A stretch of DNA of 64,000 nt from Hymenolepis diminuta (taxonomy: Eukaryota > Platyhelminthes > Cestoda > Cyclophyllidea > Hymenolepididae): assembly GCA_900708905.1 (NCBI GenBank), contig CAADRB010000025.1, positions 1,661,879-1,725,878 of the forward strand, read 5' to 3'. Positions 12,691-26,380 of this stretch are shown here, piece by piece (the stretch's first letter is position 1; the number at the start of each line of letters is the position of its first letter). The translations under genes and the position numbers were made by a program. The notes under the pieces are model-generated. The model did not search any database and was not told the DNA's origin. It was given only the letters and a program-made list of their open reading frames with translations.

Positions 12691-13945
12691 GGGGCGTATC
12701 TGGTTTTGATTATACCCTTATATCGATTCTCTTTAAGTGAAAACCTCGTTGTTTTTTTCTAATGAGGTCAAAAATTAATTGATCGTCTTAAAAGGACATA
12801 GAGAATACAAAATTTCTTTATAACAGTAAATCTTCAGACTCATGCTACCATTCTCACTCTATTATAACCAGGTTTTAGGTAATTGAGAGAGAATAAAGTG
12901 AGACCGGATACTTATATTGAAATCCGTACCATTGCGTGCGGGTATGTACAGATTACATTCAAGTATAATTATCAAATGCTCTCTGTTCGTTTAACGTCAG
13001 AGGAAGATTTCAAGAATATTGTTTATCTAGACTAAAATGTCTAATTATTTTTCTAAATGAAACTCATTTAAAAATCTGTGATTTATCTGAAACGTAAAAA
13101 AATCTGTGCTTTTTGTTAATAACGATAATATATCAGGATAAATACACTAAGATCGACTTTGATCGAAGTAACTCGAGTAGGAACAGGACTTACTTGAATA
13201 ATAATAAGTCCTATATTTCATATATGTAACTAACATCAACTTAAAAGCCTAATTTAAAATCAGTAATATTTCAAATCTTCATGTAATCAAATTAGAGCGC
13301 AATCATTGCTAACCTGCTTGGGGGAAGTCGGAAGTAATGTTTTAAGTGCGTAGCTACTGACTATAAGCGAAAACGTACATATTTAAGTGTAAAATATAAT
13401 TAATAACAGCTACTTACTTACGGTCAGTAGAAATAATTTTTCGGATATCACAGAGAATAAACATCAACCCCGCTGAGCAGGATAAATTTGAGCGGTCTTA
13501 AAACAGAATTCCTAGTCCTATTATAAACAAATTCAGGTAGTGAATAATAGTGGATAGAGAAAACTTCACTTCCATTAAAAAATGGTGAGAATGAAATGGC
13601 TTGGATTTATGCTCAAGATCATCTTTCAATCATATTAACTTGCATATTGAAATAAAGTGCGTTTTGAAATGGTTTAAAACACCGTCCGCATTAATAAAGT
13701 GGTTAATAAATTATGGAAATTGCGAGTAATCATTCACATGGGATGGTTTCTGAAGTTTAAACTTAAAAACATTAAAACGTGTAACAGTGCGTACTACCTG
13801 GTTGAAGAATTCAAATAAAAATCTGTAATTATCCCTATTTTCTACCCAGTCACCCCGCTTTCACTTCCTTTTAACTATTTTACTGTTTTGTAATTAAGAT
13901 TTATAAATTTTTCTCTCCATCGTGAGTAATGATTGTAATGAAGCG

Positions 13946-13967
13946 GATAGATAGATAGATAGATAGA
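13946..13967 (+). repeat. (GATA)n microsatellite
   Basis: Five and a half uninterrupted GATA units. Confidence 0.9.
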
Positions 13968-14602
13968 AGAATATACCTAGTCAGCTTGTTCTGTCTACCA
14001 TCTGTTTAAAGACATATGGTTTTTGACGCAGATATGTGCCCATGTATTCCCACATCTTTGGTTATATCCATTTTGATACCGCCTCTGTTTCTGGCTCAAA
14101 ATCTTCACTCATTACTGGCCTTTAATCAATGTTCTTTCTTATTTTAAAAGAATTGCCTTATAAAAATAAGGGTTATGTAGGGGACAAGCATCACCAGCTA
14201 CCTCGTCTAATTGTCGAACTTTTTGAAATATCCTGCCTATAATATGTCCCGATAAGTGAATAATTTCATATAAAATTATTAAAAAGACTTTTTTATATTA
14301 TTATTTACCTCCAAAAATAGCCTACAAAAGCCAGAACGCAAGAGTAACCGGAAATTAAGCAAAGAACCGCAAATTTGTGCAGAACGCCACCATGTAATCT
14401 AGCACACTTTAAAAAATATACTCAGGTAATGAAAAATTAACAATAAACTATAAATTCAAATTTCCTTGAATAAAAATTATTTATAACATACACAGGCACT
14501 GAAATAACACTCAGCTTGTAAATTGCCTTTCCAAAAGTTGGCATGGACCTTCTCACCATTAAAACGGGTCAAATTCCACAGACTTGCTCACGTATCCTTC
14601 CA

Positions 14603-14637
14603 ACCAGCTTCTATGTCCAACTACCATAGAAGCTGGT
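14603..14637. repeat. Perfect 13-bp inverted repeat (hairpin)
   Basis: ACCAGCTTCTATG at 14603-14615 is exactly reverse-complementary to 14625-14637, separated by a 9-nt loop. The stem has 6 G-C pairs of 13 in an AT-rich context. It is too short for a typical animal miRNA precursor, and no flanking element explains it. Confidence 0.75.
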
Positions 14638-15672
14638 AGCTAAGCGAACCCCAGATAAATCTAACGTCTTAGAATATGCATTTTAATGCTGTAAAAGAAA
14701 CTTTAATTCTTTGTCGCAATGATTTAATACAATTTCCATTCGAGAACCCTACCTATGGAAACGTAAAGAGTTTAACTGCTTAAATTTCACAAACCGAGAA
14801 GGTTTTAAGACAAAAGAGAATAAGTTATGAGAAGAACGAACGTTTTATCCCATTTTTACCCATCTATTAACTCAATTAAAACTGATTTGACAGTTGTATT
14901 TAAACTGTTAAAATATCGTATTATTAATGCAGACACTCACTATTTGTCGAGGTATTCAGTTTATTTCCGTTAGGAGACTAAAAATTGAAGTAGTCCATAT
15001 TAATATCTCAAATTTGAAAAGTCTAACTGCATAACTAAAGAGATTTGCGAAATAGAGAAACCTGGTGCAAATCATTGATCATGTAATTATTCTTGATCAT
15101 TCTTTATTGAAAATCAATGAAATATACTTAAATTTAGAAATTGTTAATAAGACAGTCTGTTTTAACATTCAGTTGGTCAGATTTATTGGCGTAACCATGG
15201 TACTGAATTAAAAAAGGAATACTTCTTGTTTGTACTTAGAGATGCCTGAATCAACGCCTCCTTATAAAATACAACAGTCTTAATTTCCCCATTGATAGCA
15301 TTGAGACAGATTTGCAAAGGAAAGTGGTAAAATTGCAAATTGAAAATGAAAAAAAGGGGAACACTTCATAGGCGTCTAAATGTCTGCAGCTAATAAGCAA
15401 GAGGGGACTGGGTAGATAACCGCGGGAAACCGAATTTTCGTTTGATTTCCTTGAATTAATGGCTTTATCAAAGTGTCAAGGGTGCACTTCTCCTCTGAGG
15501 AAGAATTAAAATCGTCCTTTTATTATTGATGTAAGGAAGCACTGGATGACCAAGAATACCAGTGAAGAATCCATCGCTGCACTTATTAACTAGCCTGACA
15601 GTCAATAATTTATCAAATACCCAATTCCATCCGGGCAAAATATTTTTGTAAATTAAAAAAGCGTCATTTCAG

Positions 15673-15868
15673 CTACAAGTCTTCCTGGTCCTGCAATCTG
15701 AGTAGTCCTAGCCTTATAAGGAGGCAACAGAACGTTAGAAAATTGGTGGTGCGGTCATCTAAGAACCCACGACAACAGTCTACAGCAATGGATAAAAAAA
15801 CGGGAAGCAATCAAGAGTTGTCTCTTATCCTTGAGCAGATGCAAGTTCCCCTACTTAAGCAAGTCTAA
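15673..15868 (+). CDS. Candidate terminal exon, unknown protein
   Basis: A CATTTCAG acceptor is followed by an open frame of 64 codons ending TAA, with less AT-biased codon use than its surroundings. The peptide is basic and polar in its first half (an LIRRQQNVRKLVVRSSK stretch) and ends with a short amphipathic helix-like segment (LILEQMQVPLLKQ). No domain is recognised, and no partner exon could be tied to it upstream. An open frame of this length can occur by chance here, so this is a candidate only. Confidence 0.2.
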
Positions 15869-18049
15869 TAATAACACTATCGGAGAAATTGCAGTGACCG
15901 AAGGTCAAATACTTGAATAATCTGGATACGTATTTTGTTCATTTAAAATTTGACCCAAAATTTTGACTTTCGCTCATACATTTAACTCTGCGATTTTTGC
16001 TTTTCTAATCTATATATTTTAATTTTTAAATATGATCACATTTCTTCTTGATTTGCCTGAATTTGACCTTTTACACTTCGGTATTAAACTCTTTACTTAA
16101 GTCTGCAATTTCTTATCCTTTATCGGCAATTGTGTTTCTTCAATTAAGTCAGGCCCCATCCTCTCGAACTCCTTCATTGGCGGATATCTTCGCTCAGCAG
16201 ATTATTGATTTTGACAAGCATTTTGTAAATGGCTGAGAAATTGTTCCAACAGTACGAGAACATATTTTGAACCAAGATAAAAGTGGCCCATTGTGAAAGC
16301 TGGGTACAACCGAGCATAAGGGGTTAACGAATTTAATCCTGCCCAAGAAATAAGCAGATCTGAAATGCGGTGAAGCTATTGGATTAGTATAAAACTACCT
16401 ACAACAATTTAATGTAAGATTCCGATGTAGAACCATCTCCAGAAGACTATTGAAGGGCTGGAAAAATTTCTTAAGTTAACTTAACGATTAGATTCAATCT
16501 TTTGCGTCCAGTCATAGTGACACGATTAAGTAATTGTCTAGTTGCTGGGAGTTTATTTATCCCCTAATTCATAGATTGGTCTCACAGAATTCAATCAAAA
16601 TAAATTATCAAAAAATGCCTCATTAAATGTTAAAACCAAAACTGCCGTAGTTATAAGGTTCAATATCGTAGTTGGTCATATATCAGGGTCGCCAAATATA
16701 AGGCTACAAAATGTAAGATAATATTAAGGGATTTGTAACGGTATTAATTCAATGAGGCTTAGCAAAGAGGTACAAGTTTTGAAGAAGAAGCTGCAAATAG
16801 AGAGGAGCTGATTTAACGACCTGATCGTAAGAGTTGATCCGCGAGAATTGGAGAGAAGGAAGCAGAGTAAATGCGTGCTAGAAAACAAGAGGCGTCGGAA
16901 CGGTCCAAGGGAAGTTATATCCGGGTATTTAAAGAAAAAATAAAATACACCTACAATGACTCGGACTCAGCATGATTATTTGTTGCTCAAATGACGATTT
17001 TGTATTAAGAGTATATTCACATACAGATGAGGGAAAACGATAATGGATAAAAAAGTGAAAGCAGACCTCGCCAACCGTATTTTAGTCGACTAAACATTAT
17101 TCAATAAAGCCACTTACCAAGAGACCGTTGTGTTTTCTTTTCATAGAATCCTCAGTCCCTACTCTTCACTTTTTATTTGGAATCTGAGAATAAAAATCAA
17201 TAGAAAAATGATCTTAATTATTAACATTGGTAAGAATTCTTCATCATTGAAATGCTAAAGATGCTCTGGAATTTAAAGGAGTTCAATTCTGACACAAAAT
17301 CTTTTATTAATTTGAACGAAATCATGTAATTATTTATAGTATAAATATACGATTGTATAAACCAGTATAACCATTATCAAGAGATGTATTCGTTCATTAA
17401 TTGCCTTAGTACGCTAAATTGAGACACAAGAGACTCATAGAGGGACTTCAAGTTAACAATATATTTGTGATTATCCTTTCGTTAGCTTGTTTTACTCATG
17501 AAAGATGAACTGTTTCGGAGGGTGTAAGCATAAATGCACCGCTGTTTATAAACACTTCATATTGCAAGCGGGTTAGGCGGTGAACCGATCATATTCCTGT
17601 TTACTGCTTACTGCTTCTTTGTATTTTTCTATTTCCAAGAGGAGTGCCTCAAGTACTTGCTTCGGGCAAAATGATGTCACTTTAACGCAAAATTCACAAT
17701 ATATCACTCCCCAAAATAAAAGTTATTTATTTTGATCAATCATTTCGTTCATTCAATAAACACTGTCACTTACATTTCTGATTGGACAGATGCACTCAGA
17801 CACTAATGCCTTATTAAAAGAAAATTAGTAAAAATTCATATATTCTTCAGAAACTGTGGAATTTTGCTGAACTAGCACTTTACTAACTTTTGATCTTCAC
17901 TACATAACAAAATGAAGAAAATGCAAGGCAATGAGAAGTAGATTTTATTGAAAACTAACCGAAAACCATGATAGACAGAGAGAGGTATGTTGAGATGTAG
18001 CTACGGGTGTTAGTGCGTGCTGGATGCTCATTCTGAATAGGGAAAAAGC

Positions 18050-18215
18050 ATTTGATCTAAATGGAGTGATATGAGAAGTTAGTAGCTGGGCTGAGGAAGG
18101 CATTCATAGCAAATGGTTGGGACTCAACGGAGTCTTCGATGGATGATCACAATGAGAATGGCAGCAGGAGTGGGATTCGATCTCCTTTACAGATTCCTGA
18201 CGGGCGATTATAATA
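18050..18215 (-). repeat. Possible Pol III-type repeat fragment
   Basis: A less AT-rich block containing, on the minus strand, GATCGAATC (plus positions 18174-18182), an exact match to the B-box consensus GWTCRANNC. No matching A box was found and the stretch does not fold as a tRNA. The same site also sits in a small AGGAG...CTCCT hairpin, which is an alternative explanation. Confidence 0.2.
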
Positions 18216-19404
18216 AGCTTATCGGTGCAATGCGAAAGTCAACAACATGAATTTATCCTAACCTGAAAACACAATATCGGTTTAATTTAGTGACTGAAGC
18301 AGTAAGAGCTCTCTCTAAGACATATCGCTGACTTTTATCTCTACAATTTGAGTTGTGGTGAAGTTGACTAATTGAAATTTAATTCCCACTGTATCTGGTA
18401 TCTGTAACTCTCAGGTTTCTTTAAATAATGATAATTTCAGTCTTCCTTCCTGCATTACTAATCTTGATCCCCGCCGTTGTTGATGGAACTCACTTGGAGG
18501 AATACACAGGGCTGAATAGAATAGCCATATACTTACACCAGAAAAAATTATCATGAATGTTGATCCAGTCTCCGTGCAGACTTTTTGAGGAATCTTAAAC
18601 AATCAAATGCGACTTCTGCTTACGCATATTTTATATTTTTCTCTTAGAATACCTGACTGATAAACCTCAACGCACACAAGAGTTCCAGTAAATTCTAAAT
18701 CTGATGCATAATTGATTTATGTGGAGGTTAATTTTTAATGTTTACAATTAAACTGCTATAGGGAACGATTTCAGGTGTTCAGTCATCGGTTTTTAAATTC
18801 TTACTGGAGGATCCTGGTTAAAAGCCCGGATTGTAGAATGTAATCCCTAATGCTGATACAAATTTCACTACAAACTGATCTCGGAGGCATATTGAGTAAC
18901 GTATATTTTGGACAGTTAAGCATATCAAAATCCCAGGAAGCCAGATATAACACCAGCACATATTGTTTTAAGCTAAATAATAAACATGTCATATATATTT
19001 ATTTACTAATAAGTATAGCAAACATTATACTATTCGGACAAGCGAATTTATAGTTAAAGCAGAGAGAAAATAGACTGGAAAATGCCAAGGAGATTTGTTC
19101 TACGGAATTCAGGATAATTACTTCTTCCCTCCTCATTCTGAAGGCGTTTTTTTCAAACAATCTTTTAAAGCGGCTCGCACTGAATTCAGCGTCGAACTTG
19201 AGGGTAAAATTCTGACATGGTGCATTTCAATCACCCTTCATAAGACTAATGACAACAACCGAGAGTTGGACACCAGAAGTCCTTGATGATCTTTGAGCCT
19301 AAGAAATAGTGAGCAAGTTAAATTCCGAAATCCTTGCCCCTCACTGATATTAAAATTCTTAAATGCCTCAAATTATTCGATTAGCATAGTTTCATCAGTT
19401 TTTT

Positions 19405-19424
19405 AAATAAATAAATAAATAAAA
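19405..19424 (+). repeat. (AAAT)n microsatellite
   Basis: About five units of AAAT in tandem. Confidence 0.85.
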
Positions 19425-20015
19425 TTCATATTATTGTCATCAAAAGGATCGGTGATGAAAAACGCACTTCAATGGAAGTAGTTTTAGATTTAAATGTTTA
19501 ATTCAGAAGATAAGAGATCTTACTAATTACATAAATACAGTTTCAGAAAAAATGGTTTTCAATGCTGAATATCACGTTTATTTGAATTTGAATTCTTGAG
19601 GCACAGCATCAAAGTAGTCAACGAAATATTTTCAAAGCGTTGCTACTCTGTTTCCCCACAGCCTTCCCAGAGCTTGTGTCGAAATGCATAAACTTCATTT
19701 AGAGACTTTATTCAACCACCACTCCACAACTTACTTCAATTTCACCTCTTGTGGTTTCGGAATTTTTGAAAATCTTCTGGTTGTGTCATCGGGATCGTAG
19801 AAAGTGGGAGGAATGATAGATTAGCTGGACTCTCAACATATAGACATCAGAATTCAAAGCTTTTCTCACTTCCACACTTCCATTGTGTAATCACTTGAAT
19901 AATTACATTAAGATATCAATCTGCAAGTTCCAATAAATTCTTGTTTGTATGTGAGGGCAGTCAATGACAACAATATCTAAGAAGAAATTTTAATGCTTTA
20001 GTTAATTTTCTAAGT

Positions 20016-20612
20016 CCTTGTAGCGGGCCACCAGATTGTTGAGGGTCACCAATTTGTGGTAGGAGTAGTTCGCCAGTTTGTAGCGGTAGTTGGCTAACAG
20101 TAAATGAAAAGAAAACAACACAAGGATTGCGTTGACTAGGTTATATTGAATACAGTCCAGTACAGAGTCTCAATAGAGAAATGGGAGATTGGAGAAGGAC
20201 GGAGCTATGGAAAGAGGCGTTGGACGAGGTAGGGTCCCTTGGTGTGTTCCGTGTCGTGTGTCTGATGGAGGTTATTTATAATCGACACTTTGGGTGAGGA
20301 CACGCATAAGGATACAGTTGTATGCGTGATTAATTGGTCGGAATGATTGTAGGAAAAGGAAGGGTCAGTGCAGACAAGACTGGTTAATAGCGGGGTTAAT
20401 TAAACGGTGTCTGCTACTATCGTCTGAGATATGTTTACCTTTTCCGATCGATGAGAAATAGGCCAGCTGAGGACGCACGATGTTTGTCTGTGGAGTGCTT
20501 GGGTCAGGAAAGGTTAAAAGTTTACAGACATTACTATAAAGGTAATTAAATTTTGTGATGATTAGAGATGGTGTAGGATAAAATATTTCGGAGAAAAGGG
20601 ATTTATCCTTCA
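20016..20612 (-). mobile_element. LTR-like element (family 1), copy 2, with adjacent tRNA-primer-like site
   Basis: 20079-20612 matches 4190-4735 on the same strand. Minus-strand reading begins TGAAGGAT and ends CCGCTACA, with a TATAAATAA at 20272-20280. Beyond that end, at 20016-20078, copy 2 keeps extra sequence absent from copy 1. On the minus strand this contains TGGTGACCC, which matches the start of a tRNA-Trp primer site as known for the CsRn1 group of LTR elements, and a second TGGTGGCCC. The extra piece may be the start of the internal region of a truncated element. The PBS reading is inference. The minus-strand frame at 20365-20613 is inside the element. Confidence 0.5.
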
Positions 20613-22750
20613 TCCTTAAAGAACTGACATTTTAAATGTAGAAATATTTTATCGAGAAAAAAAGGCATTGCTTTCAGTTTCATCAACGCTCTATGAAGTA
20701 AATTTTTACGAAAAATTCGTTTTTATATGAAGATGAAGTTTGAATGTCATCGGGCTTATTTCATTCACTAGGATTTTCCCACAAATCTCTTCTTGACCGA
20801 AAAACTACCAACCAACCGCAAGAAAGAAAGAAATAGAACGAGTAGAATTGTCAAAACTCTTACAGATAATGTATTTTGACTCAAATGAATTGCTGCAAAA
20901 TATATTATAACTTTTACCCATCCGAGATGATTTACAAATCTAAGTTTAAATAATACTATTGTTAATAAGCCTTACTGTGTAAATGAATATAAGAGGAATT
21001 CAACAATGATGAGGAGGGTGCAAAAGCTTCAAGGTTATACTTTTTTGAAGGGTCGGAGAAGTACTTCGTAGAGTATTCGTTCTTAAGGCGTAAAAATTTC
21101 GTTGCAACACCGCATATCAATTTGCTTTAAAGAAACATGGAAGGTTCATTTAAATTTGATTTATTTTCAAGAAAATTTGAAACAAAAAATAATAGGTTTT
21201 TATAAATGAAGGCTGGAAATCACTTGTAGCCTCCTTGCCACTTATACCAAAAAAGGGATCCATTTCGTTTGATATAAGGATAAGGTTGTCATCTTGCATT
21301 GCTCGAGATAAATCATGAGTAGCTGCGCTACACCCACCTCCATTACTGCGGAGCGTTTTGTCTAGTTTTAGCTAACATTTACGACCTTTAAATTGACTCA
21401 AATTTTTAGTTTAGCAAAGCTCAAAAAGCAGTGTTCACTCAAGGTGAAAACTCAAGGCCAATTCTCGTGTAGTTTCTTAAACCGCTGGGGATTTCATTTC
21501 AAAATATGTGAACCTTTGCCGGACATTTCTTGACAGTCTGAATAACGATCTGAGGAAGTACTTTCCTAGTGAATTTCAGCTTCATTTGGACTCGAACAAA
21601 GTGTCAGGAGTTCAGTTTAAAACATTTCCCAATCTTTATGTGGGATTACTTTTTTTGAATAACTTACCTGCTATCAGAGATAGAAAAATATTTTCCTTCT
21701 CTATTTATGTTTAATAAAAATTTATCCGCGCAATACAGAAAAAATATTTATTGACGTGGTTGAATGGTGAAGTGCATTCCTAAACTTAAAAAAAGTTCAG
21801 GAATATTTAACCAAAGTGTATTTTAAAGAAAACGGTTCTCTTCTTCTTTGTTTTAACCCGTTGGTCATACCGATTGTACAGGCACAGAGAAGGCGCACAT
21901 CAATCAATTAACTATTCAAAGCAATGGTATTCCCTTCTATTTAAATGAAGCTCTTAGTTAGGCAGGAAAAATTAAAACCATGCCTTCTTAGGGAAATCAT
22001 TCTGAATAGAAGGGCTTTTATACTCGATAGTATAATTTTTGCCCAATATTGTTATGTGTATGTATTAACATCCATAGAGAGGTCAAGTATTTCACATATT
22101 TTAATTGCAAGGAACATCTGTACACGAAGGGAAAGGAGGAAAATTCAGTCTACAAGATCAGAAAATTAATGAAACACTGCTTCATCTAAATGAACCGAAA
22201 GACTCTCAGTTTCCTAATATTTTGAATTATATTACCACTTTATCAGTACCCTCTTGACACTTTGAAGCCGAATAGTGGAAACGTGGGCTGTAATCCAAAT
22301 GATGCGCTATGGTTATGAACAGCTTCGGGATGCGTGCCGTGAAGATCTCCGCCTCATCCTCTGACACCTTTACTTTAAACACATCTGAATTTCAAATTAT
22401 GCAATTGTCTCTCCTGACTTTTGAAGAGGACTTTTATTAAATTATTAGAACTCGAAAAAAGCAGGAAATTAAGTCGTTGAATTACGTAAATGGACTAAAT
22501 TTTATATAATTGATATTGTATACATTTAATGAGGCAAAGAATAATTTCCATTTGTTTAAATAAGTCATGAGCATTTGGGCTGAGTGCCGATATTTATTGA
22601 CAATTTGTACTTTAAGTCACACATAAATCAAATGAGGTTAAAGTGGATACATTGAGCGGGCAATATCCCTCATTAGGATAAACTTTACTCTTCAAACAAC
22701 ACTTTAACAAAAAAGATACAAAGTATTATTGATAATAAAAAATAAATACA

Positions 22751-22773
22751 TAATAATAATAATAATAATAATA
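22751..22773 (+). repeat. (TAA)n microsatellite
   Basis: Nearly eight tandem TAA units. Confidence 0.9.
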
Positions 22774-23364
22774 CAAGTTAACGGTGCTATTAAACGTTCA
22801 AAAACGGGAAATGTTACAAAATGAACTTATCAGATGTTATTTTTGATAGTAACTCTTTAATTTTTAGTAAAGTGGTTAATTTACTTTAAAGGAGTGATTA
22901 CAAAGTTGCTCCCGATAAAGATGTCTAGATTTTCGAATTCAAAATTTTGATGGATTCATGCGGAGGTAAACGGCCATGTCGATGCAAATACCAGCATGAA
23001 TTATCTTTCAGCGTCCGAGCTCCAAGCTGTTGAAGCAACCGTGGATTGAAAGTGATTTAAGTGTAAATGTGCCGTGTTTGTTTTACTCGCATACTGTTTT
23101 ACATAAACATATTTTTAACAAGTAGATTTTAAATTAATTTCAAAATAGGCGTATCTTTAGTCACTATTTAGTTAACAATTAACAGTTTTTCATCGACATC
23201 GTCCTTCTCCTTTCGGAAAAACTCCAAGATTGAATAAAATTAAACAGATAGAAGATTGATACGAGTTAATGCCTATTTAGTGCATACAAGGGACACACAA
23301 GCAGTTACAATCATAAGCCAATGTCAAAATTTTACAATATAAATGATTAATTTATAAAAAAAAT

Positions 23365-23550
23365 ATGTCAGAACCGCAACCGAGCATTAATGTTTCAATT
23401 GGTGCAGATTTGGAGATTCTAGCAAGTTTCGAAGTAGAATATTACAGGTCTGTTTACAGAAAATTGTGTGGAATGTACCAAGTGGACGGTAGAATGCATG
23501 ACTTTGAAGTTCTCGCGCAACGAGGAGAGAGAGAATTCGCAAGACTTTAG
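23365..23550 (+). CDS. Hypothetical 61-aa ORF
   Basis: The frame opens with a true ATG preceded by A-rich sequence and TATAAA-type motifs at about 23338-23357, and ends TAG. The peptide starts MSEPQPSINVSIGADLEI and has balanced composition, unlike most chance frames nearby. It has no signal peptide, membrane segment or recognised domain, and no AATAAA follows closely. It could be a small gene, a first exon cut by read-through, or chance. Confidence 0.2.
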   Translation: MSEPQPSINVSIGADLEILASFEVEYYRSVYRKLCGMYQVDGRMHDFEVLAQRGEREFARL

Positions 23551-26380
23551 GATTACCTTTTCTGCCTTTTCGACATCATCTTCCTTCCTTTGACTAGTAA
23601 AAGTTAATTCTAAAGAATGTATTTGTGGCAAAATTATTTATTTATTTAAGTAACCAGCCACAAATTTGCAATTATTGCACAAAAGTAAATGTTTGACGGC
23701 GGAAATGATGAGGAGAGTGGTTGCATGGCCAATGGCTTCTTTGCACGCTTGTTTCATCGAGCAAGAGGGTTCTTAAGTTCACAGGACTCACCGGTGTTAG
23801 AAAAAAATAGGCTTTTCAACATCTGATTTTTAATTTTTGGTCAAAAACTTGAAATTATTTGTCAATATTAGGAATAAGATTGAGGATATGACTATGGCAA
23901 GGTTAATTATATCTTTTGTGAGAAAGTGCTCCCGTAATTTCAATATTTCAGGACTCATAGTACCTGGCTTCATTGTATGGCACCTAATTTGGCGCTCTTT
24001 CTCATTCTTTACTGAAATGATTTTATACTTCCCATGTTCAGATGCCATGAGATAAAGTAAACTTGTTTAAATTTTGGAATTTTCAGGGGCATTAATATTG
24101 CATTTTTTAAATTATTACTGTATATTTTAAAACTGAAATATTACGGGTTTTATCGTCAGTACTATGTACCTCAAGTAATTGTTGCATAGTTAGTTAATTA
24201 AAATTTTCATTCAAAATTTTTTCGGGTATTTTATTGGCTATTTTGTCTATGTTTTACAAGTTATGACATCACGTCTAAGTAAAGTGCATTTGCGTAACGA
24301 TTTCAATTTTATCGCAAAAAATTTTGGAAACGATTTAAACAAAAGAACTAAGTCATATGACATTTACTGTTCAGATAAGATAAGATAACAGTAAGATAAG
24401 AACACTCCGTTATAAATCAGAGATCCTGGTAAATATAGTCAAATTGTAAAATTTTAGACTAAAATTAAATACAAGAGTCTAGTTCCATCATTTGATTTAT
24501 GGTTTGAGGAATTTGAATCGGAATTTCGAACATATTTTATTCAGTTTTTGATCTAGTCGTGATTCTTACTTTGGATGAGATAAAATGTATATATATTCGA
24601 AGAACTACATCACCTGAAAAGAGGGAGTAGTGCTCAAAAATATTATGGGGCTTTTAAGTTCACCAAACATGCTCTCTAGAGCTATAAAAATTAGCGGTGA
24701 TTTCCGCTTCATGACAAATATTTGGCCTTTTATCACGAGGTACACTTTCTCTTATTACTTTCTCCGTTTGAAGAGACAGAATGCTTATTTGTGGAAAGTT
24801 TTTAAAATTTTATTTTAAAAACAATTGCTTTATGTGTTTAAAACGCAACATTTTTATTAGAAGTTAACTGCTCGTTTTAAGGATTTACTTATGACAGATT
24901 CTTAAATTAAAAATAACATCAAAATATAATAAAGGAGGTTCATAGTGATATCTTGTCATTTGAAATCAATAAGAAAGCAAAAGACGCAGCAATGTGATTG
25001 GAAGTAATGGAGGTCAAGAAATCGGAAAAGTCCCCAATTCACTAAAAAGTACTTGAAATCATCAGGTTGCATGATATCTTCTAAGATTACTTTTCGAATG
25101 GGTTGAAAAATTATCTTGAACAGTTCAAGTTAGAAATGCTCCACTTTGTAGTAAATTGGCGTCCAGAAGGACGTTTCGAGCATGATTAATTCAATCTTCG
25201 GTAAGCATTTCTTGTCATTGAAGGCAGAATAAGAAACGTGACATAATGAAAAGTTAAATTCTCTTGAAAATTTCTCAAAATGTCAGATGTCCGCGTTAGA
25301 AGATTCTCAAAAGAATATTACATTTGTCGAAGATATTTTAATCATTTTCCCACTCGGATGCCTAGACTACTTTAATTTTGTCAATGTGATAGGTATCGTT
25401 ATCATATTCTCGTCTTACAGTGAAATTTAATTTGAAAAAGACATTAAATAAGAATTTTTCCTTTTAATAAAGCGCCACAAACTATTAAAAACAAAGGTCT
25501 TTCAAATTTGACAGTGCTTTTCTAATTTTTCAAAGTAATTAAAAGTGACAGTATTAAAAGTCATTTCTAACTCTTCCTCTAATGAACCACAAGAAATAAA
25601 TTACTTAAAAATTAATTATTATAATAAGGCAAGTAAGGCAAGACAACCATAGAAGGATCTGAACACCCTCGTGAGACGTTGACGGAAAGCCAAACCAAAT
25701 TAATTTCCATTTTACCATTCATTAGATAAGGTTTAAGTTTCAGCAAAGCGTCGTCTAAATAATTATTTTTAATTTATTGAAATTTTTGTTATTTCTATTA
25801 TAAATAAAAAGTGACTTTAACAAATATTTATCGCAAATGTGTTTTAATGCACAGATTAGAAACTTAAAAATGACCAAAGCGGCAACTTGTAAAATTTGAA
25901 GTTTTTTTAAACAATCAATTTTTGATTCGCTTTTGTTTTATTATTTAAGTTACATGACTTGTGATTTGATCATATTATTAATTCACCTCCTTCTTTTCAT
26001 AAAAATTAACCTTCCTTGTTTAAAATTTACTAACAAGAGGCAAAAGTTTTCTTAATGTTTTGCATTTTTAGTATTAACTAAGATTTGAAAATTGAAAGGA
26101 GATATTTACACTATTTGGATCGTAAAGTAAAGGTCATTTTTAATTCGTAATTTGAACATTTTTGTTAAAAATTTGTTTTGTTTTTAATTTAGAGTAGTAC
26201 CGTCGATCATTTTCAAAGGTGACTGCGCACAGATACTCATTAATATTATCTTTCCGGCTTGCTCACACCAGCACACGGAATTCCATATTTATTTAGAGAA
26301 ATTATATTTATTAAAGTGTATATTCGGAATGGTTCAAGCATTTGGATCCTGATAAGACATTTATTTCCAGTAATTTTCAG

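Larger units (their letters stand above)
12691..20015. other. Gene-poor intergenic region
   Basis: Apart from the microsatellites, hairpin and weak candidate entries listed separately, I see only AT-rich sequence with scattered chance frames. A segment at 16830-16925 has short blocks reminiscent of LTR family 1 (AATTGGAG, GAGGCGT), too degraded to call. Confidence 0.4.

Noticed and set aside
16830..16925. Possible third copy of LTR family 1
   Set aside because: Only short blocks match, with large indels; no ends or TATA block can be placed.
18170..18245. tRNA gene suggested by a perfect B-box match
   Set aside because: No A box, acceptor stem or anticodon arm can be drawn, and the B box overlaps a simple AGGAG/CTCCT hairpin.
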